Shown: positions 51,968 to 61,412, counted from the first letter of the stretch. The stretch is DNA of 61,754 nucleotides from Polyangiaceae bacterium (GCA_025937785.1 JAICQQ010000022.1:1-61754), one strand, 5' to 3'. Program-made: numbers and translations. The notes: generated by a model from the letters alone, not told the origin.

Positions 51968-53047
51968 ATGCTCTCTCGTGAATTATTGAGTAACACCTCG
52001 AAAATACTGGTGGTTGGCGCGTTGCTGGCCACCCTGCAAGGGTGCCGCCAGGCCGACGCCGCTGCCGAACACAAGCCCGTGAACGCCGTCGCAGTAAAGA
52101 GCGCGAAGGTGGTCGCGCTGACCGTTCCGCGCACGCTTCAGCTGACCGGTGTGCTGCGCGGGGCGAAGGAGACGGATCTGGCCGCGAACGTCGCCGGCCG
52201 CGTTTTGTCGACGCGCGTCGAGCCGGGTCAAAGCGTCAAGCAGGGCGACCTTTTGGCCCAGGTCGACGTGAGCGCAGCGGCGCTGGCGCTGGCGGAGGCG
52301 AAGGTACAGGTCGAGACCACACGCACGCAAGAAGCCATCCACAAGAGTGACTGTGATCGCTACGACCGGCTCAAGGCTGCGGGGGTCGTGAGCGACCTAG
52401 AGTACGATCAGGTCACGGCCAAGTGCAAGACCGCGCCCCTCAGCGTCGAGGCAGCGCGGGCGCGCCAGAGCGTTGCCGCAAAGAACGTCGGTGACGGCGT
52501 GATCCGCTCGCCGTTCGCAGGTGTGGTGACCGAGCGTTTCGTCGAAGTGGGCGAATACGTCCAGGCATCGTCGCGCGTCGTGTCCTTGGCGCAGGTCGAC
52601 GAGCTGAAACTCGTGTTCAGCGTGCCCGAACAGAACTTTCCGGATGTGAAGCAGAACGCCGAGGTGAAGTTTCGCGTGGCTGCCTACGGCGACCAGACTT
52701 TTTCCGGTCGAGTCGTGCACATCTCTGGAGCTGTGCGCGACACGCGCGACGTGCTCGTCGAAGCTATCGTGCCGAACCCGGAGCGGAAGCTACTCCCCGG
52801 CATGTTCACCGAAGTGGCGCTGAACATCGGGCAAGAGAGCTTGCCGGCGTTGCCGAAGTCGGCGGTTTTCGAGCAAAACGGCAAGCTGAACGCGTTCGTC
52901 GTCAAGGACGGCGTGCTCGAGCAGCGCGTCGTGCAACCCGCGGCGACTCAAGGCGAGCAGGTCTCCATTCGCCGCGGGCTCAAGCTCGGTGAGCAAGTCG
53001 TCGTAGCCGACGTCGACAAACTCGACAACGGCCAAGCCGTCAAGTGA
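51968..53047 (+). CDS. RND efflux periplasmic adaptor (membrane fusion) lipoprotein
   Basis: A 359-residue periplasmic adaptor linking an inner-membrane RND pump to an outer-membrane channel. Signal with lipobox LLATLQGC|RQ; barrel-sandwich halves at ETDLAANVAGRVLSTRVEPG and DGVIRSPFAGVVTERFVEVG; coiled-coil hairpin between (about 100-150); beta-barrel and membrane-proximal domains after 190. ATG 51968 is chosen because the signal peptide starts there; 34 upstream codons overlap tetR. The gene precedes the pump by 46 bases. No outer-membrane factor gene is found after the pump, so it must use a TolC encoded elsewhere. Confidence 0.93.
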   Translation: MLSRELLSNTSKILVVGALLATLQGCRQADAAAEHKPVNAVAVKSAKVVALTVPRTLQLTGVLRGAKETDLAANVAGRVLSTRVEPGQSVKQGDLLAQVDVSAAALALAEAKVQVETTRTQEAIHKSDCDRYDRLKAAGVVSDLEYDQVTAKCKTAPLSVEAARARQSVAAKNVGDGVIRSPFAGVVTERFVEVGEYVQASSRVVSLAQVDELKLVFSVPEQNFPDVKQNAEVKFRVAAYGDQTFSGRVVHISGAVRDTRDVLVEAIVPNPERKLLPGMFTEVALNIGQESLPALPKSAVFEQNGKLNAFVVKDGVLEQRVVQPAATQGEQVSIRRGLKLGEQVVVADVDKLDNGQAVK

Positions 53048-53093
53048 ACGGTTCACGCACGCTGGTGAACGCACGTAAAGCATAGGTGCAAGT

Positions 53094-56000
53094 ATGCAAT
53101 GGTTAGCGAGAGTGTGCGTCCAGAAACCAGTGCTGGCGTCGGTGCTGATGTTGGTGATCCTGGTGCTGGGGACCGTCGGTTATCGCGGCCTCGGCGTGGA
53201 CCAGTTTCCGAACGTCGATATTCCGATCGTGGTAGTGACCACGACGCTGCCGGGCGCGGCGCCGCAAGAAGTCGAGACCGACGTCACCGACAAGATCGAG
53301 GGCGCGGTCAACCAGATCGCCGGCATCGACGACCTGAACTCGGTGTCGACCGAAGGCGTGTCGCAGGTCATCATCCAGTTCAAGCTGGACAAGAACACCG
53401 ACGTCGCGGCGCAAGAGGTGCGCGACAAGGTGAACACCGTGCTGCGCGAGCTGCCCACCGGCATCGAGCAGCCCATCATCAGCAAGGTCGAGCCGAGCGC
53501 AATCCCGGTTCTCTACCTGGGCGTACGGGGTGACGGCGTCGGCGTTCGCGACCTGACCGAGCTCGCCGACAAGCGGGTTCGCCGGCAGCTCGAGACCATC
53601 CTGGGCGTCGGCAAGGTGACGCTGATCGGGGGGCGTGAGCGCCAGATTCACGTGCTGATGGACCCGCTGGCGCTGCGAGCCGAAGGGCTGACCCCAGTCG
53701 ACATCATGCGCACGCTCGAGTCGCAGAACCTGACGACGCCCGGCGGCAACCTCGAGACAGGCCCCGAAAGCGTAACGCTGCGGGTGAAGGGGCGTGTCGA
53801 CTCGGTCGAGGACGTCGCGCGCCTCGTGGTTCGCTCGCAGAACGGGCGCATCCTGCGGATTTCCGACGTGGCCAAGGTCGAGGACACCGAAGAGGCCGTC
53901 GAAAGCATCGCGCGCTACGACGATCAAGAAGCGGTGGTGCTCTCCATCGTCAAACAGTCGGGTACCAACACCATCGAAGTCGTGGACAACGTCTTCAAGC
54001 GCATCGGGGAGCTGCGTCAGGGGCTGCCGAAGGGCGTCGAGCTGACCGTCATCCGCGACAACTCGCAGAGTATCCGCACCAGCGTGCATTCGGTGATCGA
54101 ACACCTGATCGTCGGAGCGCTCTTGGCCGCGGGCGTGGTGTTGCTGTTCCTCGGTAACGCAAGAAGCACCCTGATCGCCGCCGTTTCGATCCCGATTTCC
54201 GTGGTTGGAACCTTCGGCTTGATGTGGATGCAGGGCTACACCCTGAACAACATCACGTTGTTGGCGCTGGCGCTCGCGGTCGGTATCGTCATCGACGACG
54301 CGATCGTCGTACTCGAGAACATCATTCGCTTCATCGACGAGAAAAAGATGAAGCCGTTTCCAGCAGCGGTGCTGGCCACCAAAGAGATCGGGTTCGCGGT
54401 GCTCGCCACGACCCTGTCGTTGATGGCCGTGTTCATCCCGGTGGCGTTCATCGGCGGCATCCCTGGGCGGTTCTTGAAGAGCTTCGGCTACACCATGGCG
54501 TTCTCGATCGGCGTGTCGTTGATCGTGAGCTTCTCGCTCACGCCGATGATGTCGGCGCGCATGCTCACCGGGCATTCGAGCACGACCTTCCTGAATCGTT
54601 TGGTCGACTTCTTCTACCGGCCGATCGAGCGCATATACATGGCCTTGCTCGAGTTTTCGCTGAAGCGGCGCTGGGTGGTGGTGCTCGCATGTGCGGCCAC
54701 GCTCGGCTCCTGCGTGCCGGTCGCCAAGTCCTTGCCCGGTTCCTTCCTACCGCTCGACGACAAGGCCAAGTTCCAGGTCAGCATGCGCACGCCCGAAGGC
54801 ACGAGCTCCGAAGAGACGCTGCTCTACGCCGAGCGCGCGACCAAGCTCATCCGGCAGTTGCCAGCCGTCACCCACGTCTTGATCACCGTGGCCGAGGACG
54901 ATCAGAAGTCACGCAACTATGCGCAGATCTACGTCGATCTACTCGACCCAGGTCAGCGTAAGCTCACTCAGTTCGACATCATGGATATGGCACGCCAGCG
55001 AATCTTGCCGGCCCTGCCGAAGAACCTGCGCATCAACATTTCCGAGGTGCCCGACCTCGCGGTGGGCGGCAACACGCAGGGTATCCAGTACGTGATGTCG
55101 GGGCCCGACTTCGGGGTACTCGAGCGGGGAGCCAATACCATCGTCGCTGCCATGAAGAAGAGCGGCAAAGCGGTGGACGTGGACACCACCAACATTCCCG
55201 GCAGACCCGAGGTTCAGGTCAGCATCGATCGTGACCGAGCAGCCGATCTCGGGGTCAGCGTCCAGAACGTCGCCAGCACGCTGCAGATGTTGGTAGCTGG
55301 GTTGAAGGCGTCGACGTACCCGGATCAGGGTGAAGAATACGAAATTCGCATCCGCGCCGACGAACGCTATCGTACCGACGCAAGCTCGCTCAGCTTGATG
55401 ACGGTGCCGTCGACCAAATACGGCAGCGTACCGCTCAGCTCGGTCGTTACCTGGAAGGAAGGGGTGGGTCCCTCGCGGATCAACCGCTACGCTCGCGAGC
55501 GCCAGATCACGCTGCTCGCGAATGCGGCCGCGGGTGCCGGCGACAACGACGTCAGCGGCATCATTCAGAAAGAGTTCGAAAAGCTGGACTTGGGTCCTGG
55601 CTACCAGTTGCGCCCGATCGGGCGCTCGAAGTCTCAGGCCGAAACCGCGGCGGGGTTCGTGCTCGCCCTGAGCATGGCCTTCGTGTTCATGTACCTGATC
55701 CTGGCGGCCCAGTTCGAGTCGTGGTTGTACCCGGCCATCATCCTCACGACGTTACCTCTGACCGTGCCCTTCGCCTTCATCAGCCTCAAGATCTTCAATC
55801 AGAGCATCAACATGTTCTCGATGCTGGGGCTTTTGGTGCTGTTCGGCGTGGTCAAGAAGAACAGCATTCTGCAGGTCGACCACACGAACCACCTGCGGCG
55901 TCTGGGGCTCGGCCGCTTCGAGTCATTGATGCAAGCCAATCGCGAACGTCTGCGGCCGATCCTGATGACCACGATCGCGTTCGTGGCCGGCATGGCGCCG

Positions 56001-56258
56001 CTGCTCCTGTCGTCGGGCATTGGCGCGGGGTTCAACAAGGCGACGGCGAGCATCGTGGTGGGCGGTCAGACCTTGTCGCTACTCTTGACCCTGCTTGCGG
56101 TGCCGGTGATTTACAGCATGGTCGACGACGTACGCGACTGGCTCACACGCCGCGGCAAGCGCGGAAGCCTCGATCGTGGCGAGCAAGAGCTCGAGGCCTT
56201 GCTCGGGCGCGGCGAACATGCGCTCGACAAGGCCATGGCAGCGGCGCCCGCGGAATAG
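53094..56258 (+). CDS. RND efflux pump inner-membrane transporter (AcrB/HAE1 type)
   Basis: A 1054-residue proton-driven exporter with twelve helices and two large periplasmic loops. It starts MQWLARVCVQKPVLASVLMLV and continues GVDQFPNVDIPIVVV, both typical of HAE1 pumps. Helix 4 has the proton-relay pair in GIVIDDAIVVLENI; the second-half counterpart FGVVKKNSILQVDHTN has the conserved Lys. Porter loops carry SGTNTIEV and the pseudo-repeat. The full set suggests drug, solvent or lipid export. The long Lys/Glu tail after the last helix is unremarkable. It is the third gene of a tetR-adaptor-pump operon. Confidence 0.95.
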   Translation: MQWLARVCVQKPVLASVLMLVILVLGTVGYRGLGVDQFPNVDIPIVVVTTTLPGAAPQEVETDVTDKIEGAVNQIAGIDDLNSVSTEGVSQVIIQFKLDKNTDVAAQEVRDKVNTVLRELPTGIEQPIISKVEPSAIPVLYLGVRGDGVGVRDLTELADKRVRRQLETILGVGKVTLIGGRERQIHVLMDPLALRAEGLTPVDIMRTLESQNLTTPGGNLETGPESVTLRVKGRVDSVEDVARLVVRSQNGRILRISDVAKVEDTEEAVESIARYDDQEAVVLSIVKQSGTNTIEVVDNVFKRIGELRQGLPKGVELTVIRDNSQSIRTSVHSVIEHLIVGALLAAGVVLLFLGNARSTLIAAVSIPISVVGTFGLMWMQGYTLNNITLLALALAVGIVIDDAIVVLENIIRFIDEKKMKPFPAAVLATKEIGFAVLATTLSLMAVFIPVAFIGGIPGRFLKSFGYTMAFSIGVSLIVSFSLTPMMSARMLTGHSSTTFLNRLVDFFYRPIERIYMALLEFSLKRRWVVVLACAATLGSCVPVAKSLPGSFLPLDDKAKFQVSMRTPEGTSSEETLLYAERATKLIRQLPAVTHVLITVAEDDQKSRNYAQIYVDLLDPGQRKLTQFDIMDMARQRILPALPKNLRINISEVPDLAVGGNTQGIQYVMSGPDFGVLERGANTIVAAMKKSGKAVDVDTTNIPGRPEVQVSIDRDRAADLGVSVQNVASTLQMLVAGLKASTYPDQGEEYEIRIRADERYRTDASSLSLMTVPSTKYGSVPLSSVVTWKEGVGPSRINRYARERQITLLANAAAGAGDNDVSGIIQKEFEKLDLGPGYQLRPIGRSKSQAETAAGFVLALSMAFVFMYLILAAQFESWLYPAIILTTLPLTVPFAFISLKIFNQSINMFSMLGLLVLFGVVKKNSILQVDHTNHLRRLGLGRFESLMQANRERLRPILMTTIAFVAGMAPLLLSSGIGAGFNKATASIVVGGQTLSLLLTLLAVPVIYSMVDDVRDWLTRRGKRGSLDRGEQELEALLGRGEHALDKAMAAAPAE

Positions 56259-56428
56259 GCGGCGGCTACCCGCGGTGTATCGTAGAATCGTCCGAGTCGG
56301 CCAGTCCCTGCGTGCGCGCGTTTCGCCCCAGGCTGGGGCAAGATGCAACGCGCCCGCTCGATAGCCTGATTTGCGGAGGAGCCTGGCGATCGAGGCGACC
56401 GAGGCAAGTTGGATGCTACGCTGGCGCC

Positions 56429-57226
56429 GTGAATGAAGAGGCAGCCATGGCGTCGCTATTCCGAGCCCCGCTCGACGAGTTCGTGGCATTGCGCAAAAGC
56501 CTGAGTGCGAAGCTGAAAGCCGGGGGGGATTCCGTGGCGGCGGCGCGAGTCGCTAAGCTCAAGCGTCCGACCGTTTCGGTGTGGGCCGTGAACCAGCTCT
56601 GGTGGAACGAGCGCGCGGCGTTCGAAGCGCTGTTCGCGTCGGCCCGACGCATCGGCGCTGGCGACCTGTCGCTGGCCGCCGAACACCGGCGCGCCCTCGG
56701 TGAGTTGCGTGAAGCCGCGCGCCGCGTGCTCACGGAGGCTGGGCACCCGGCGAGCGAAGCGACGCTCCGCCGTATCCTGACGACGCTGACGTCACTCGCG
56801 GCACTCGGGGGCTTCGACCCCGATCGCCCGGGAGCGCTGCAGCGCGATCGTGATCCGCCTGGCTTCGAGGCGCTCACGCTGCCGCTCGCGTCCACCGAAG
56901 CAGATGCGAGTCCCGCTCCGCAGCCTCCCGACGTGAACGCAGCACGCAGCGCCGCTGAAGCGGCCGCCGAGCGTGAAGCCGCGGCGCGCGCCGCGGCAGC
57001 CAAGAAGGCACGGGCGGAACACGCCAGACGCGTCGCGGCCGAAAGCAAGCGCGTCGAAGTCGAGCTGACCGAAGCCAGGCGACGGCTCGAGCGGCGCCGT
57101 GTCTTGGTCGACGATCTGGTCGAGCGGCTGAAGGCCGCCGAGGGCGAGCTCGCCGCGAGCCGCGACGACGTCGCTCGGCTCGAGCAAAGCCTCGACGCTC
57201 TGCGGCGGACCGAGCCTCTAGAGTGA
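56429..57226 (+). CDS. Hypothetical protein with conserved N-domain and C-terminal coiled coil
   Basis: A 265-residue protein. The N-terminal ~130 residues (LDEFVALRKSLSAKLKAGG; KRPTVSVWAVNQLW; EAARRVLTEAGHPASEA) belong to a type seen in actinobacterial and myxobacterial proteins with a WAVNQL motif, without known function. Residues about 165-260 form a long Ala/Arg/Glu coiled coil (EVELTEARRRLERRRVLVDD). GTG 56429 or ATG 56447 are both possible starts; the frame stays open far upstream but overlaps the RND gene. The stop overlaps the opposite gene by nine bases. Cytosolic; a nucleic-acid or scaffold role would be guesswork. Confidence 0.8.
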   Translation: MNEEAAMASLFRAPLDEFVALRKSLSAKLKAGGDSVAAARVAKLKRPTVSVWAVNQLWWNERAAFEALFASARRIGAGDLSLAAEHRRALGELREAARRVLTEAGHPASEATLRRILTTLTSLAALGGFDPDRPGALQRDRDPPGFEALTLPLASTEADASPAPQPPDVNAARSAAEAAAEREAAARAAAAKKARAEHARRVAAESKRVEVELTEARRRLERRRVLVDDLVERLKAAEGELAASRDDVARLEQSLDALRRTEPLE

Positions 57227-59164
57227 GTGGCCGTCGACGCGGAGCTGAAACAGGAAGTAGGGTGGGATGCAGGCGCCCTCGCCGCCGGGCATGCGGGCGC
57301 ACACGTAGTCATCACGGCACGCCGCGCTGCTCGAACACGCGCGCAGGGCCCCGGGGCGCGTCTGCTCCTGCACGCAGGTTTCGAACGGCAGCCCCCGAGC
57401 CAAGCATTGGTTGAACTCGGTGAGCAGCGCGATGCCGCCGCAGACGGCCTCTCCCGTCAGGTTCGAACAGCCTGCCGAGCACATGCCCCCCGGGAAGCCG
57501 ACGCCGCTGCGCTCGCAGTACCTCCCCGTGCCGCAGCCGCTCGGGCGATCGAGACGTACGAAGTCCCGCTGTGGATTCGCCTCCGGTCGCAGCGTCCCCG
57601 GTTCACAGACGTCGCCGACCTCGACTTGCTGGGGCATGCACTGGCCCACCTTGGTGTCGTGGACGCGCTTGCAGGCGTAGCCGCTGTCGCAGGTCCACTC
57701 GGCGAAGCTGGCATCGAGACCGCAGTGAGCCCCGTAGCCGCCCGCCTCCACGCGCTCGGCGGGCAGCCGTAGCTCGCTAGCAGCCTCACCCGCCACGATT
57801 TGCGTCAGGTAGCTCGTCCGCCGGGAAAGGTCGTCGGAGAAATGCGGAGAGAACGGCACCGCGAGCGCGTCGACTTTCTGGTCGGCCGCGTCTTCTCCCA
57901 AGAAGTGAAAGCCCGCCAGGCTCTTGCTCTGGTGACAGCCCATGCAAGTCAGACCATCGAGGCGCCGCAGCAGGGCCGTTTGGGAAGAGAAGCTGCGATA
58001 CGTTGCTGTGTCGCTGCCCGGCGGCGGCGCTTCGGTCGAGAACAGCGCCGTGTAGGGGCGATTCGCGAGCCGCGCCAAGCCGTGAGGCGCCACGCTGATG
58101 GCGCGCTTCGCCAAAAACTTCTCGGGAACGACCAAGGTGCCCTCGTCAGCCGCGCGCAGTGCTTTCGGCGTGTGCAGCCACTGCCAGAGTTCGGTACGGA
58201 GCTCTGGGCGCGCCTGGAGCAGTGTCAGATCCGGCGTATTCTCGAGGGCGCCTTCTTCCCAGCGGTCTGCGTGCACGCGAAAGACCTTGAGCAGGTACTC
58301 GGCGTGGCCGGTCATGTTGGGTCGCACGGTCGCAGGCCAGCGGACACTCTGCAGATCCACCTCCACCGACTTCGCGACCGTGTCACGTAAGGCTGCTTCG
58401 CCGAGGGGCGCCGCTGGCGCCGTGAGCGCTCGAGCCAGCGCAGCGCCCTCCGCAGCTTCCACCAGCCAGCGCTGGGCCTGAGCGCGGCAGGTGGGACTCG
58501 CAGGCAACCAACGGACGACGTTGAGCGTGAAGGGGACGCGCGAGTGCAGGCGTTGCCCCGCGATCGTGTGGTCGTACGCGAGTCGATAGATCAGGCGTAG
58601 CTCGCCGCAGGTGTCGGGTGCGAAGGCGCGCCGATCGATGCGATTGACCACACCTACCAGCTCGAAACGAAACGCTGGCGCACGCAGCCAGCGCGCGTCG
58701 AACACGCGATGGGCGTAGCGCATGCCCACGCCGGACGCGCGATCTGCCGCACGGACCCGTTGGAGCTCGCGATCGAGCACCGTGACGAGCTCGAGGTACC
58801 GCGCTGACGTCAGATAACCAGCGGCGTTGTCCTGGGTATCGCTGCTTGCGCCGAGCACGAAGCGCTGAAATCCGAAACCGAGGCGTTCGAGCTCCAGCAA
58901 CGCGGTTCGGTCAGTGACCGCGAGCAGAGGCTGCGTCGTCGTGGGCTCTGGCTGCGGTTCCGTTCGAGGCCTCAGCGCCCGTGGCCGAGGTTGCTCCCGT
59001 GGGCCCGGTGTCGGTGCGGGTGGTGTCGCTGGCGGGGGCTGGCAGCCAGCGAGGCCGCCGAGCATGCAGCCGAGCACGACGGGGAGGATACGGGCGAAGC
59101 GGCGCGGGCTTACGATTCGGTCCAGAGAACGCCCCTCCTCAGAGCACTTTCCGCTCGCGGGCAC
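57218..59164 (-). CDS. Lipoprotein with single CxxCH heme-type motif and Cys-rich C-terminus
   Basis: A product of up to 648 residues. The signal ends in a lipobox (VVLGCMLGGLAGC|Q), followed by a Pro/Arg/Thr linker. The central region has no recognised fold; near residue 410 LTCMGCHQSKS gives one c-type heme attachment site, preceded by many Arg/Leu helices. The last ~170 residues carry about 17 cysteines in paired patterns (CDSGYACKR; CGTGRYCERSG). The GTG at 59164 opens the frame, but a CTG at 59125 has a near-perfect Shine-Dalgarno (GAGGAGGGG) six bases upstream and begins directly at the signal peptide. A cell-surface electron-transfer role is possible. Confidence 0.8.
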   Translation of the reverse strand: MPASGKCSEEGRSLDRIVSPRRFARILPVVLGCMLGGLAGCQPPPATPPAPTPGPREQPRPRALRPRTEPQPEPTTTQPLLAVTDRTALLELERLGFGFQRFVLGASSDTQDNAAGYLTSARYLELVTVLDRELQRVRAADRASGVGMRYAHRVFDARWLRAPAFRFELVGVVNRIDRRAFAPDTCGELRLIYRLAYDHTIAGQRLHSRVPFTLNVVRWLPASPTCRAQAQRWLVEAAEGAALARALTAPAAPLGEAALRDTVAKSVEVDLQSVRWPATVRPNMTGHAEYLLKVFRVHADRWEEGALENTPDLTLLQARPELRTELWQWLHTPKALRAADEGTLVVPEKFLAKRAISVAPHGLARLANRPYTALFSTEAPPPGSDTATYRSFSSQTALLRRLDGLTCMGCHQSKSLAGFHFLGEDAADQKVDALAVPFSPHFSDDLSRRTSYLTQIVAGEAASELRLPAERVEAGGYGAHCGLDASFAEWTCDSGYACKRVHDTKVGQCMPQQVEVGDVCEPGTLRPEANPQRDFVRLDRPSGCGTGRYCERSGVGFPGGMCSAGCSNLTGEAVCGGIALLTEFNQCLARGLPFETCVQEQTRPGALRACSSSAACRDDYVCARMPGGEGACIPPYFLFQLRVDGHSL

Positions 59165-59497
59165 CCGAGGTCAAGCCGCGCGCGGGGGCGCCGCTGATGC
59201 CGGTGTGTTCGTTTCAGCTTGCTGCGAAGCCTACCCCGCGTCATAGTCCTCGGGCCATGAAGAGTGTTCGTTTACGAGCGTGATCGGTCTCTGACCGTCG
59301 TCCTCGCGTCGAACTGCGCGATCAGCTGCCGGCATCGGGTCTCCGTTCCGGGCATTGGCTCCGCGCCCTTCTCCCACGAAATGTCTGCAGCCTCCGCCCT
59401 TGGGCGCTGGCTGCCGGTCGACACACCACCAGGGGCAACGCCCGGTGTGCCGACCGCTCGAACCACCAGTTTTCTCCTGCCTTCGGACAACCCACCC
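59165..59497. other. Divergent region upstream of hflX
   Basis: About 330 bases between the CxxCH lipoprotein and hflX. The hflX frame stays open across most of it from 59264, but the translation there has no HflX similarity and is Ser/Thr/Pro-rich, so it is treated as leader. No hairpin or operator stands out. Confidence 0.45.
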
Positions 59498-60838
59498 ATG
59501 CCTGCCTCAGAACTCCACTCGACCCAAAAGCTCGCGCCTCGAGCGCTCATCATCGCTATCCAGACACCTTCCCAGACCGACGTCGAAGTGTCCACGTCGA
59601 AGGGCGAGCTGGAGCAGCTCCTCGTCGGTCTGGGCATTCCCGTCGAGGCGAGCGTGGTGCAGCGCCGCCACGACCACCACGACCTCAGGGTTCTCGGCAG
59701 TGGCAAGCTCGAGGAGGTGCAGCGCCTGTTGGGCAACGCCCCGGCGAGCGATGACGGCGCCGAGCTCCCGGAACCGGAGAGCGAGCGGCCCGCTCTCGCT
59801 CCCGAGGAACGGCCCTGGCTCGTCGTGTTCGACGGCGAGCTCAGCCCGGGCCAGCAGCGGGCGCTGGCCCAGGCGCTCGACACGGACGTGGTGGATCGGA
59901 CGCAGGTGATCCTGAGTGTGTTCGAGCGGCGTGCGCGCACGCGCGTGGCCCAAATCGAGATCGAGCTGGCGCGCCTCGAGTACGAGGCGCCGCGGATCCG
60001 CGATCAGAAGGGGCTCTTGGCGCAGCAGGCTGGCGGTGGTGGCCGCGGTGGCAAAGGGCACACGGGCGCCGAGCTGAAGAAACAAGAGTTGCGCCGACGC
60101 ATCAGCGCGTTGCGCAGCGAGCTCGAGCAAGCGCAGCGCTCGCAGCGTACCCGACGCCAGCGCAGGCAACAGGTCGAGCGCGTGGCGCTGGTGGGTTATA
60201 CCAACGCCGGCAAATCGAGCTGGATGCGTCTGCTCACTGGCGGCGAAGTCTACGTCGAAGATGCCTTGTTCGCTACACTCGATACGACGGTCCGCGCGTT
60301 GGTGCCAGCGACGTCGCCGCGCGTCGTCGTGGCCGACACCGTCGGCTTCTTGCGGAATCTGCCGAATCACCTGCTGGCGTCGTTCCGGTCGACGCTCGAC
60401 GAAGCGCTCGATGCAGATCTTCTGTTGGTGGTCGTGGATGCCTCGGATCCGGAGTGGCAGTCTCAACTCGAGGTGACGCGAGAGGTGCTGTCCGAGGTCG
60501 GTGGCGACTCGATTCCCAGCATCGTTCTCTTGAACAAGGCCGACAGGTTGGCGCCGGAAGCGCTCGACGAAGCACGTGAGCTGGTGCCTGGAAGTGTCGT
60601 CGTTAGCACCAAAGATCCTGAGTCGCCCGCGCGCGTGCGTCGGGTCATCATCGAGGCCCTCGACGCGCAGCGCGAACTCGCCGAGTTGCACGTCCCTTAC
60701 CAAGCGGGGGCGATCTTCGGCAGCATCCACCAGGGAGCGCACGTGTTGGAGGAGCGATTCGACGAAGCGGGGACCACCTTCCAGCTTCGGGCTCGCGCCG
60801 AGTTCATCGCGGCCTGGCGCAAACAGATCGGGGTGTAG
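59498..60838 (+). CDS. hflX: GTPase HflX
   Basis: A 446-residue ribosome-associated GTPase that splits or rescues stalled ribosomes under stress. The N-domain (about 15-130) shows RALIIAIQTPSQTDVEVSTS and the KL-rich VLGSGKLEEVQRLL. The G-domain (about 225-390) has G1 GYTNAGKSSWM, G3 DTVGF and G4 NKAD. The linker usually reads GxGExxLExDRR; here it is GGKGHTGAELKKQELRRR, so the signature is altered. An acidic insert (about 80-100) is also unusual. ATG 59498 is followed by the first conserved strand. A frameshifted small membrane ORF follows. Confidence 0.93.
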   Translation: MPASELHSTQKLAPRALIIAIQTPSQTDVEVSTSKGELEQLLVGLGIPVEASVVQRRHDHHDLRVLGSGKLEEVQRLLGNAPASDDGAELPEPESERPALAPEERPWLVVFDGELSPGQQRALAQALDTDVVDRTQVILSVFERRARTRVAQIEIELARLEYEAPRIRDQKGLLAQQAGGGGRGGKGHTGAELKKQELRRRISALRSELEQAQRSQRTRRQRRQQVERVALVGYTNAGKSSWMRLLTGGEVYVEDALFATLDTTVRALVPATSPRVVVADTVGFLRNLPNHLLASFRSTLDEALDADLLLVVVDASDPEWQSQLEVTREVLSEVGGDSIPSIVLLNKADRLAPEALDEARELVPGSVVVSTKDPESPARVRRVIIEALDAQRELAELHVPYQAGAIFGSIHQGAHVLEERFDEAGTTFQLRARAEFIAAWRKQIGV

Positions 60839-60904
60839 CCGAGCTGCGGCTGTCCGGGCTCACGCCGCTCTTCTACCTCGGGCTCTCCGAGAACGTGCCG
60901 GAAC

Positions 60905-61212
60905 TGGCGCAGCCCTCTGGTGTTGGGCGCGCTGGTGGGTGTGGCAGTGAGTCTGATGGTGTCGTTCTCGAGTCAGTATCGCCCCCCGGTCGAGCCGCTG
61001 GCAAGCACCCGCGGCGCGCCGCGCTGTTGGTGCCGCTCGCTCTGGGCGCGCTGCTCGGGGGCGTGAAGCTCGGCGGTCCCGAGGGAGCTGCGGCGCTGCT
61101 GTTGGGGCTGAACCTCGCCTACGTCTTCTGGCCGGTGGTGCGCTCGTTCCGGCGCGTGCTCGTCCGACGCCAAAACTCGGCGTCCCGCCCCGCTCTCGAC
61201 ACGCCCGCCTGA
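60905..61212 (+). pseudogene. Possible frameshifted small membrane protein gene
   Basis: Two frames each encode hydrophobic helices with natural composition. In the hflX frame NWRSPLVLGALVGVAVSLMV runs from about 60907 to 60970 and continues SQYRPPVEPLAS to about 61005. In another frame AALLVPLALGALLGG, AAALLLGLNLAYVFWPVVRS and a basic tail run from about 61015 to the stop at 61212. Together they would make one three-helix protein of about 100 residues, split by one frameshift near 61008. Alternatively, only the second frame is a real 105-codon gene (60895-61212). No family was recognised. Confidence 0.4.
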
Positions 61213-61330
61213 GCGTTTGCCACGATCCCGCTAGCGAGGCGCATGCTCGCATGTTCTGCCTGGTGCAGCGACCCTCCGTGTTCTCAGGAGCCTACACATC
61301 TCGCTTCCGAGAAGCGGTGATTGTCCAAGC

Positions 61331-61412
61331 ACGCGAGGCGATGCACGCGATGCACGCGAGGCGATGCACGCGATGCACGCGAGGCGATGCACGCGATGCA
61401 CGCGAGGCGATG
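61331..61412. repeat. 23-bp tandem repeat array (3.6 copies)
   Basis: Units at 61331, 61354 and 61377 are identical over 23 bases and a 13-base partial copy ends at 61412. Each unit starts ACGCGAGGCGATGC and repeats the inner motif CGATGCACG. The perfect identity suggests recent expansion. The array is in a gene-free stretch (61213-61481) that otherwise shows nothing. Confidence 0.92.
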
